In this document: positions 8,101 to 15,387 of the stretch, in pieces | Numbering within the stretch: the stretch's first letter is position 1 | Layout of the letters: every line of letters begins with the position of its first letter | Source of the DNA: Psilocybe azurescens | Lineage: Eukaryota; Basidiomycota; Agaricomycetes; Agaricales; Agrocybaceae | Direction: 5' to 3' | NCBI GenBank assembly: GCA_023853785.1 | Contig: JAJIRX010000617.1 | Span: 1 to 15,387 of the forward strand | Length of the DNA stretch: 15,387 nucleotides | The notes under the pieces: generated by a model | Databases searched by the model: none | What the model saw: the letters and a program-made list of their open reading frames with translations, nothing else | What the model was told of the DNA's origin: nothing | Made by a program: the position numbers and the translations under genes

Positions 8101-10763
8101 TGGATAGGGGTGCGAGTCCGGTGCGAGGGCTGCGTGCAGGAGAGAGTCCGAGTCTGTTGGGCGCAGGACCACTGAGGCGCAGGGGCGTGGGGACGGTGGG
8201 TGAGGGCGCGGGAGGGGACGCGAGCGAGACGTTCCGCGGGCGGCGGGTGAGGTTGCGCATGGAAGAGGTGGAGAGGGCGAGGGCGAGGCAGGCGGCTGAG
8301 GGGGAGAGGGTGGTGCAGGTGGTGAAAGCGCGAATGCGGATGCGGACATTGCAAGCAACAACAATGTCAACGTTGTCACCAACCCCGCCCCCAACATCAA
8401 CACCCTTCGGATACGAGACCTGCTCACGGCTGCCAACATCAACACCAACCAATTCACCGACCAGGAGCGTGACATGCTCGCGGACCTGCGGCGGTGGTTT
8501 GTCCCACCTCTGCCTCCTCCTTCTGGTGTCTGGGGCTGGTGTGTTAGCGGTGTCTGCTCCTTCCGCGCCAGCATTGGCATCAACTTCGACATCGACATCG
8601 ACATCGACATCGGCCACGAGGCGCATACACGCGCCGGTGGGCCCCGAATACTGGCTGCCACGCCCATCGACGACGACGTACGACGCGCGGACGGGCGCGC
8701 CGCGGTACAATGCGCGGGTCGTGTACACGTTCTGGGCGGAGTGCGTGACCGCTGTCGGGATTTCGCCGTTGTCGGCTTCTACGTCCTCGGCGACTTCAAG
8801 TGTTGCGTCTGGTGCTGATGCCGGGGTTGAGATCGAAAGTGAGAGCGAGGTTCCAGCGGCGACGGAGGAAGCGACAAGTATAATTGGCACCCCGATGATG
8901 CCAATGGGAGCGCGGCTGGCGGCGGCGGGGGTAGCGGACGTGCTCACGCCGTTGCCGTTGCCTGATATACTCGCGGCGTTGGGGTTTCCTGATACCCCGG
9001 CAGGAGGAGCTGGAGGATTAGGAGGCGCAGGAGAAGTAGTAGGAGTAAGAGGAAACGAGCTGGGCAACGCAGTGCGTATGCTACGAGCGCTCACGGCGGA
9101 AAGGGACCGGGCGACGCGCAGACTCGAGATGCTCTCGCGGGTCATCCGCGGAGAGACGGACACGGTGCTTGGAGGCGCGACTGTCGCCTCGCCGGAGCAG
9201 ATCCCGATCCCAATGAATGCCCTGGATATCTCTGACGCAGGATCTTCTAATCAGACTGAGGACGATCATGGCAATACAACAACAACAACGACACATCGTC
9301 CCGCCCCACCTACACGGCGACCGCGGATATACCCCAACCAGGCGACCGAGCAGCTGGTCGCGCGTGTCTCGGAGGTCGTTGCACTCACATACCCGCCCGC
9401 GGAGGCCGTGCGCATCATCGACGGTGTCGGTGCGGCTGCCGCTGGTGGTGCTGGTGGTGTTTCTGGTTCTGATGATGCCCCTCCTGCTCCTGCTGTTCGG
9501 GCACCCCGCGCATGAGGAGAAGGTCTCCATCACGGACACGCGTAGGAACACCCTCCTCAGCCTCACCACAGCCGGTCATGTCGCTGCTGCTCGCTTCATC
9601 TCGTCCTTCGTCACTTCCTTCTCCTTCTAATGATTCTTCTACGACACTCGAAGACCTTATAAACTCTCTTCGTGAGGCTGAGCCTCGGGCTCGGGTTGGG
9701 AACGAGCAGCCACTGCAGCTGCAGAGGCGGGAGATTGCGATGGCAACGGATGCGGACAGGGCGCGGATAGACGCCCTCGAGAGCCCAGAAATGCAGAGAA
9801 TGGATGCCCAAACTGAAAGAGAGTACGAGCGCGTACTAGGCGATCGCGAGAGGCAGGAGATGCAAAGGCTAGACCGGGATGCAGGCGCTTTTGTTGCGAA
9901 TGTGCCTGCGGACGAGGAGCATGCGCTGGGTGCGTGGACGGCATGGCGGAGGAACTTCTTGGAGCATGAGCGGGAGCGGGAACCACTCGGACTGGGGCTG
10001 GGGCTGGGGCTGGGGCTGGGGCTGGGGCCGAGAGGCGGATGTATACGACTGCACATGAATTGGGAGTGGAGCCGCAGCCGCAGCCGGAGACAAATCCGCT
10101 ACACGCCCTTCATGCACTGCGTGAGCAGCAGCATCAACACAACCAACAAGACCAACGAGATAGAGCGGCGGCGGCGGCAGCATCGACGCAACAGCCGGCA
10201 CTAACACCGGTATCCGCACCCGCATCGCCACCGGCGGGCGTCGAGGTCGACGCACTTGAGGAGGCGCAGAGGCAGCGCGAGCGCGAGCGGGAACAGGAAC
10301 AGCCTGTCCGCGATCGGCAGATGTACGTGCGCATGCAGCGCGAGTTGGAGGCGCGCACGCGTGCTCTTACTCTTGCTCTTCGTGCGAGTGCGAGTGCGAG
10401 TGCCAATGCGGATGCGAATGGGACCGACGATCCCGACGGGGAGAATCAGAACATCGATCTCGATCTGGAGCTAGACTGGGAATCCTATCCTGCGTCTGGC
10501 AACCCCTCGCGTCCTACTCCCGCGTCTGCGTCTGCGTCTGAGTATACGCAGACTCAAATTCGTGGGGGCGTGCTTATGGGCGTGGGGCGGATGCATGGTA
10601 TGAAGATGTAAATATGAATGTGGGCTTGGAGAGGGAGCGGGAGCGGTCGGTCGATCGCGATGGAGTTGTCAATGTGCGTGCTAGCACCGGCCGTCAGCAA
10701 CGGCGGCGTCGTTCTGGCGGTGTGAGTGCGAGTGCAGATGATGCTGTCTTGGCCGGTCGTTGA
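5191..10763 (+). CDS. Large low-complexity, coiled-coil protein of unknown function (multi-exon, frame structure uncertain)
   Basis: A GC-rich coding region starts at ATG 5191 (A at -3; first ATG in an open frame) and ends at TGA 10761-10763. Reading by amino-acid composition gives these segments: 5191-5305 (Ser-rich), 5370-5392, 5477-6318 (Ser/Pro then DYDYDY and DGDGD acidic runs), 6375-6732 (includes DDEIARIAGALL), 6792-7424 (Pro/Gly/Ala, N-A repeats), 7489-7583 (RWYDRLARPMEADTTRVLRA), 7781-8331, 8334-8525 (NTLRIRDLLTAANIN), 8572-9456 (GPEYWLPRP; heptad-like LRALTAERDRATRRLEML), 9561-about 9990 and on to 10510 (Glu/Arg/Gln coiled coil), 10552-10763. Intron 7584-7780 is convincing; 5306-5369, 5393-5476, 6733-6791, 7425-7488, 8526-8571, 9457-9560 and 10511-10551 are GT-AG guesses that fix phase, some with weak donors. 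Changes near 6360, 8330 and 9985 look like indels. The product would be about 1500 aa, with no signal peptide, no membrane span and no domain I recognise. It could equally be a decaying gene or be split by an annotator into several models. Confidence 0.55.
6350..6377 (+). repeat. 14-nt tandem duplication that changes the reading frame
   Basis: AATGGCCACAGG occurs at 6350-6361 and again at 6364-6375. Because 14 is not a multiple of three, dropping one unit joins the upstream frame (acidic FDDADFDYFDNGH) to the downstream one (RANHNGDWATAS) without a break. The alternative is a 56-nt intron at 6319-6374 that uses the second CACAG as acceptor with a weak GTTTGA donor. Confidence 0.7.
7584..7780 (+). 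other. Intron in the central gene (197 nt)
   Basis: The donor GTGCGT follows a coding stretch ending ...VLRAQC and the acceptor AACACAG precedes GGC AAC CCC (…GNPLGTRYTPC). Removal gives a continuous frame. The interior switches to AT-rich and pyrimidine-rich sequence (runs of TTATTATTATTAC and CTTTCTC), quite unlike the GC-rich exons on both sides, and has stops in the flanking frames. Confidence 0.75.
9992..10027 (+). repeat. (CTGGGG)6 hexanucleotide repeat in the central gene
   Basis: Six perfect copies. In the upstream frame it reads LGLGLG, in the downstream frame GAGAGA. The best coding frame changes across or just before this tract, so the repeat or its flanking (GAGCGG) units may carry an indel, or assembly may have miscounted it. 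Confidence 0.8.
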
Positions 10764-11139
10764 GTTGAGTTGTCACGAGTGAAGAGAATTAAGAGTTCAT
10801 GTTTTTTTGTGTGTGTATGGTTTTCCGACTCCTGAGTCCTTGCTTTCGCTTTCGCTTTCTCTCTCGCTTGTTTGCTTGGCTTTTTTTTTTTTCTTGCTTA
10901 CTATCCTATCCTACCACAGCTAGCTAGCTTCTCAATTTCGACTTCGATTCCATTCATCCTCTCCCTCTTTTCCAATTCCTATCTTATCTTACTTGCCCTG
11001 TCCTATCCCTATCTATTCACTGTACATACATACTTGTCATTCTATTCTATTCTACGCTATCGATTCCCTTCCCTCCATTACAATGTCTTTATATCTATGC
11101 ACACCTGGCTTTCTATTCAGCATTTCCACTGCGTTCCGT
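10764..11139 (+). other. 3' region of the central gene, pyrimidine-rich
   Basis: Composition drops abruptly from GC-rich coding sequence to T/C-rich non-coding sequence: a run of T around 10880-10893, many TATCC/CTATTC repeats from 10900 to 11060, and CTTTCGCTTTCGCTTT at about 10845. This suits a 3' UTR and transcription termination zone. No gene is supported here. Confidence 0.4.
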
Positions 11140-11508
11140 TCACATAGAGTACAAGTACGAGTACGACCCCTTATGCATTTTTCTGTACATATTATACAGC
11201 CGTGGATACATGTACATTTTGCGAAGTAATTCGATCATTTTTTTCATGACGATGACTGTGCATTCATGATTCTTTAATATATGTTCGAGAGAGACAATGT
11301 TGCTTACCATATTATCGAGGTCTATTGGAATGGATCGAAAGCCCTTGGATGACAGAACGAAAGGGAAATTCAGCTGGTTCTTATTTGCGCATGAGTCAAC
11401 ACAGCAACTTGCAGACTGATCTTGTATAAAGTCACCATCATATTGGCGAGAATCAACAAGAAGATAGATATCGTATGTAGGGTTCTGTATCTTTGACGAT
11501 CGATCCAT
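11140..11508 (-). CDS. Hypothetical protein (122 codons, possibly first exon of a longer gene)
   Basis: An uninterrupted minus-strand ORF begins at ATG 11508 with A at -3 (TAACATGG) and ends near 11140. The first 70 or so residues look protein-like (PTYDIYLLVDSRQYDGDFIQ; NQLNFPFVLSSKGFRSIPI). After DLDNM there is a good splice donor (ATG|GTAAGC at about 11306), so the true exon may stop there and the remaining residues (rich in Met, Tyr and Lys) could be intron read-through. I do not recognise the family; it has no signal peptide and no clear motif. It lies downstream of, and in the same orientation as, the P450 relic but is not part of it. Could be spurious in this AT-rich interval. Confidence 0.3.
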   Translation of the reverse strand: MDRSSKIQNPTYDIYLLVDSRQYDGDFIQDQSASCCVDSCANKNQLNFPFVLSSKGFRSIPIDLDNMVSNIVSLEHILKNHECTVIVMKKMIELLRKMYMYPRLYNMYRKMHKGSYSYLYSM

Positions 11509-11754
11509 GTTAGTATAATTAGGGATGGAGAGATGGAATGGTGTTCATGAACTTAGACTGTCTGGACTCGGGACATTGATGAGCTACTACATAGAGTAGT
11601 TGGATTCAGATGCTATCTACACAGGTGTATAATTTTCAAGGGTTTTTTGAATTGATGTTACATGATTTTCATGATATATAATTCGAGTTTTGGATGAGGG
11701 AATTGTAATTAAATACAGTAGATATCAGCTTGACGCTTTTGTCAGGTATAACCT

Positions 11755-12977
11755 TTACTCGAACCACGCCATCTGCGGCTTCGCCTTCGCGAACTCGGAC
11801 GAGAACGTGAAGTCGTATGTCGTGAGCGTGTATTCGATCATGAACTTCAGCTCGGTGACTGCGAAGAACCGGCCTGGACTGCATGGGTGGTTCGGAGTGA
11901 GTACGGTGTCGGAGGGAAGGGAGGAGGTAACAACCCACCAAGCAGGCCTCCCATGCTCAAAGGCGTTGTTACTCCAGCATGGATGTTGCCATGAGCGGTT
12001 GCTGCCGCCGGTCCTTTTAGGCGTCTTCTCCGCCTCCTATGGGGAACGAGAACCGGAACCCGTCAAAAACGTCTGCAGGCGGGTCGTGATAATACGCATC
12101 GTCCCAATGGTTCCCCTACGCGTTGACGCACAGGTGCATGCCGGCCGGGGTCGTGGTGCCCTGCGCATCGGAGAACGTGAACGGCTGGAGGACGCGTCTG
12201 CTGAGAAGAACTATTTTTTTCGATACGTCATATTTTTTAATTGGGAGAGTTTAAGTGGGGACGAGCAGAAGAAGCGCACCCAGATCGAGCCCATATTTTA
12301 CCTCTGCGTCTCGCGGAGGAAGCTGTCCGTCGTGAACATCTCGCCTACAACTTCCTTGGATCATTTTCCTTGCCCTGTGTTTTTTATCGGACGGTTTGGG
12401 CTTCGTCTCGGAGGTTGGATGTACTCCGGTCAATCGCAGAGTTTGTATAAAGCTTGCGCGAATGCCTGAGTGCAATGATAGTTAGCACAAGAGTCGAAGG
12501 CTGATGCTATCTGATATAATAGCTCGACAAGCATGAGGTGAAGATAAGCATTTACTACAACCGATGAACAAGTCGACGTAAATCTGAATACCACGACGCG
12601 CTTTGCCATGTTACGCGCTTTGCAATCTTCTTCCAATCCTTTAACACAGTCAAGGAGCCATGTAATCAGGTCGCTCTAAGATGAGAATGGATATGTAAAA
12701 TATGAGCAATAGATTTCAACTTTCCAGATTCTCACAGGTTTATCAGGCCCTCGCCACCATGTATTCGAATCTTGCTCCAGTCGATATTCGATAATAGGCG
12801 TGGATTCTTCTCGATATCTATCAAGACACGACCCACGTTCGTGACAAGTCGGTCAAATAGTCTGTCGTAATCGAGGTACAGACGTAAATCTGACAGGAAT
12901 GTAAGCAACCAGATCGCGTTATAAATGGTGTTTGGTGGTTCGGAGTCCACGTACCAGGTCCAGCGAATTTTGCTCAC
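11755..12977 (-). pseudogene. Cytochrome P450 pseudogene (C-terminal portion)
   Basis: Minus-strand translation yields fungal P450 blocks in the right order. These are: a helix G/H-like part ending EQDSNTWWRGPDKP; intron 12676-12735; SDLITWLLD (12562-12675); intron 12466-12561; AFAQALYKLCD then PEYIQP; DSFLRETQ (K-helix ExxR as E-T-Q-S/R); intron 12201-12301; RRVLQPFTFSD, TPAGMHLCVNA and DVFDGFRFS; and the heme loop FEHGRPAC|PGRFFAVTELK, with the Cys codon split by intron 11879-11938. P450s are heme monooxygenases, usually anchored in the ER. Lesions: TGA in place of a codon before PEY (12430-12432), TAG after CVNA (12116-12118), TAA at 12017-12019, a frameshift near 12785 and another after PEYIQP, and a stop after WFE (11755-11757) that removes the usual C-terminal tail. 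The N-terminal half is absent. The heme-loop Gly of FGHGR is Glu. CYP family cannot be assigned. Confidence 0.85.
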
Positions 12978-13214
12978 AATGGATGAGACTTTCTGAGAGA
13001 GCCTGTGGCTTTTAGGCTTTTCAACCCTTGCAAGGCATTTCGTGATTTTCCGACTTTGTACTTAGCGAGCAAAATCCTTATTGCCACGCGGAACGGTGGC
13101 CTACGACACCAAGTTGGATTTGCGTTACCATTATAATTTCAATTGTACAACATTGAGGATCAACAAGTAAATACATGTGAAATTTCATTATCACAACCAC
13201 TTCGTTACTTCGTA

Positions 13215-15185
13215 TCAAGATTCAATTTTTAAGAACTCTTTAATCAAACCTGCAATTTCGGTCTCAAAATGTGCAGTAACATTTCCAGACGTCATTGCAT
13301 GAACACGCTGGTGTATCACCTTGGAATGAAGATCTTTGTGACACGCTACTATGCCAGAGATTATTTCCGCAGACACAGGTCTCGGTGGGTCCATGTGGAG
13401 TGTGTGAGTAAAAATTTGATGGAGAATCAATGTGAGATCGACAATGTATGTTCCGAGGTATCGTGCAGTCAACGGGCTATGTAATTGTCCAAAATTAAAA
13501 TGGGTTCGCAATCGAAGCAGGTCTCACGTACATTCTTTGGTACTTTCCATAAAGATACTTGATGGCGACGATGCTGATCCCGGCAGCACCCATGAATTGT
13601 GCGAACGTGGAACCCACTGCTCTTGCGAGGGACATTATATCCGAGTAATGTGAAAGCCGGTCATCACTAGATCCAAAGTAATTAGATGGGGAGTATTCAG
13701 TTGAAACTTTACCAACAATCTAATTGTGGCCTCGTATTCATTCAATACTGGTTCAACAAGTTGCACCATCTGTGCGAAGAAATCTACTCCCGAAAGAAGC
13801 TAGAAACGTGTCAGCTAAATAGGTCTCGAGTCAGATAATATAGCTACTAACGTTCAATGGATCATTGAAATTCCAGACTTTGAGAATGTCTTTGTGAATA
13901 CGGGCAACACAGTTGATCAAAGCATGGTCGTCAAAAGCCGTGCTCATCCCCAAGTTCATCCAATATTCTGTTGAAAAGTTAGCCTGTTCAAGAAAACCGC
14001 TCAAGCTGGGGAATACGCACTTTTGGAGCCTTCGCTAAATGATGTAGTGGTCAACATTCAATTTCCCAAACTCGGCTGGGGTGCATACCTAATGGATCGC
14101 AGAACTTTCTGATTTGCGCTGACTTGCTGAGCTGTCGCCCACAGGACCCAAAGTTCTCTTTCAACAGGACGTAAACATTGCCTTGTTACGTCAACCAGCT
14201 TCTTAAGCGACTCTAGACTCATCCTCTAGGCGCTCAATTAGATCTTTAAAAAGCTCGTGGAGAACTAAAGAAACAAACCGGGATAATCGTCATCTGTTGA
14301 TACTCTCACACATGGGACTTGTGTTGAATCTTGGAAATCCTTTATCCGCTCATTAAAATACCTCCTGCATTCTCCTCTGAAATACGGTCAATCTCGGACT
14401 CAGAAGTGCTAACCTCCTGCGCCTTTTGGTAGTGTTCGTTGACGAGTATGTCATATTTAGTGAACACAGCGATGGCAGGGATGTTCACTGCCCTGGGAAT
14501 CAGTCGTACGTAGGATGTAGCATTTGTAACTTATCTTACATGTATCAGCAAGCTTTAAAGTTTTCATCGCTTGTTTCTTGCAGCCTCGATCCGGTGCGTG
14601 GGGTTTCTATGCATAACCTGTCGGTACGAGCGTAATCGATCGTATTGGTTAGCTTCAGTCTTTGAGATGGTATAAGTGCAACAAGTACCAAATTGCATGG
14701 ATTCGGTCCTGCAGAGGCGATGAGGCTGCGCTTTTCTGCCTCAGAAATTTCTCAACAATTTTCCAATTGTCTTCCGTGCCAGGCTCGAAGCCAAGGCTGT
14801 CGTGGAGGATAAATCGGATGTTCTTTTCGGAAGTATGCCCATAAGTGATATCAGCTTTTCCGGCACGATCATCGAGAAATTTCAATGTCCTATGTGCTCT
14901 CAGACTCGGGTATCAACCTGAGGAAAGATGACCACAGACCTCATCAGAAACGTTGAAGATATGTTTGATGAGGGAAGACTTTCCAACACCACTCTATTGC
15001 AACGTCAGACCTCTATATATCAGATAATCACGAATGGCCACACCTTTCCGATCACGACGATCCGGAATCTAAGCGACGGGAATACTCAGAACGATCTCGA
15101 GACTATTGATGGAATGGGACTTACTGTGGCAAGCAGCAAGAGTTTCATCGACCGTCGACGGCAAATCGGTGGTAATCGTGGTCAT
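13215..15185 (-). pseudogene. P-loop GTPase (MMR_HSR1-like G domain, basidiomycete type), 12 exons, frame-broken
   Basis: Exons on the minus strand: 15185-15125, 15068-15044, 14993-14940, 14889-14689, 14617-14540, 14492-14279, 14212-14089, 14034-14021 (14-nt microexon), 13967-13852, 13799-13713, 13666-13532, 13476-13215, about 456 codons. Motifs: G1 as FRIVVIGK|SGVGKSSLI split by intron 14994-15043; G3 as LHDSLGFEPG; LHAIW|LCIETP-type segment; G4 TKYD in AVFTKYDILV; then a helical C-terminal region (RELWVLWATAQQ, RIHKDILKVWNFND, YLYGKYQR). It would bind and hydrolyse GTP; the biological role of this family is not established. Breaks: the exon 1/2 junction is one base off (CACA|GTAAGT lacks the usual G); an extra base in 14867-14876; an in-frame TGA at 14545-14547, avoidable if one A at 14556-14559 is extra; a missing base near 14351-14360; and the 13713 junction off by one. 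The gene identity is firm; whether it is a pseudogene or suffers from assembly indels is open. Confidence 0.8.
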
Positions 15186-15260
15186 GGCGAATGAAAGTGG
15201 ACAGGCACAATGGGGGCTCAATCAATCAGCAGGCCTCGGCAGTAAGGTGCTTTCTGCAGG

Positions 15261-15268
15261 GTTATATG
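15261..15268 (-). promoter_or_regulatory. Possible TATA element of the GTPase gene
   Basis: On the minus strand this reads CATATAAC about 76-83 bp upstream of the GTPase ATG at 15185, a usual distance for a fungal TATA box with a short leader. The match to TATAWAW is imperfect. Confidence 0.3.
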
Positions 15269-15387
15269 GGTTCTATTTTTGCCCGTGACAGTCAGACATA
15301 CAGCCCATCACGATCTCAAGTTATACATACATTGAACCTTAAATTCCCGAGTAACCTAGCACACGAAGCGTGCCACCCCATTATATA

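Noticed and set aside
7970..9163. Long antisense open frame (397 codons) opposite the central gene
   Set aside because: Its composition mirrors the GC-rich sense strand; plus-strand segments there show coherent motifs (RDLLTAANIN, GPEYWLPRP, heptad-like coils) and the antisense frame shows none. Open antisense frames are expected at this GC content.
8073..9515. Single 480-codon plus-strand ORF taken as one protein
   Set aside because: Its middle (about 8340-8570) is out of the coding frame: the better frame there encodes NTLRIRDLLTAANIN and RRWFVPPLPPP, so the continuous ORF is a chance read-through.
11690..12469. 259-codon plus-strand ORF
   Set aside because: The region is clearly a P450 relic on the opposite strand; the plus frame is its antisense shadow.
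14426..15288. Short plus-strand ORFs over the GTPase exons
   Set aside because: Antisense to exons with conserved G1, G3 and G4 motifs; no coding features of their own.

Overview
The window looks like nuclear DNA of a basidiomycete fungus, probably an Agaricomycete. I infer this from the recognisable genes: a multi-exon P-loop GTPase of the type that is expanded in mushrooms, a fungal-type cytochrome P450 relic with the C-P-G-R-F-F heme loop, a small secreted protein, and many GT-AG introns of about 45-100 nt. There are no bacterial operons, tRNAs, rRNAs or CRISPR arrays. All coordinates come from reading the sequence by eye; no alignment or search was run.

Layout. (1) 1-3634 is AT-rich and repeat-derived. 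It holds an 899-bp fold-back element with two 328-bp inverted arms and TA at its outer ends (168-1066), then about 2.5 kb with no intact gene but with minus-strand remnants of a degenerate ORF (1726-2375). (2) 3635-4119 leads into a small ORF (4120-4353, +) with a signal peptide and a short DRTTG-type repeat. (3) 4354-5190 has no supported gene. (4) 5191-10763 (+) is a large, very GC-rich, low-complexity gene. Its coding signal moves between the three plus frames about eleven times, partly through introns (the clearest is 7584-7780) and partly through tandem-repeat indels. I do not recognise its family. (5) 10764-11139 is a T/C-rich 3' region. (6) 11140-11508 (-) is an unidentified 122-codon ORF. 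(7) 11755-12977 (-) is the C-terminal part of a P450 gene with several nonsense codons. (8) 13215-15185 (-) is a 12-exon P-loop GTPase gene with G1, G3 and G4 motifs and a 14-nt microexon, but with several one-base frame breaks.

The genes do not form an evident pathway. The repeat element, the eroded P450, the frame-broken GTPase and the repeat-expanded central gene suggest a rapidly changing accessory region. The main open question is whether the one-base breaks in the GTPase and the unexplained frame changes in the central gene are real mutations or uncorrected assembly indels. The P450 nonsense codons are better explained by substitutions and look like true decay.
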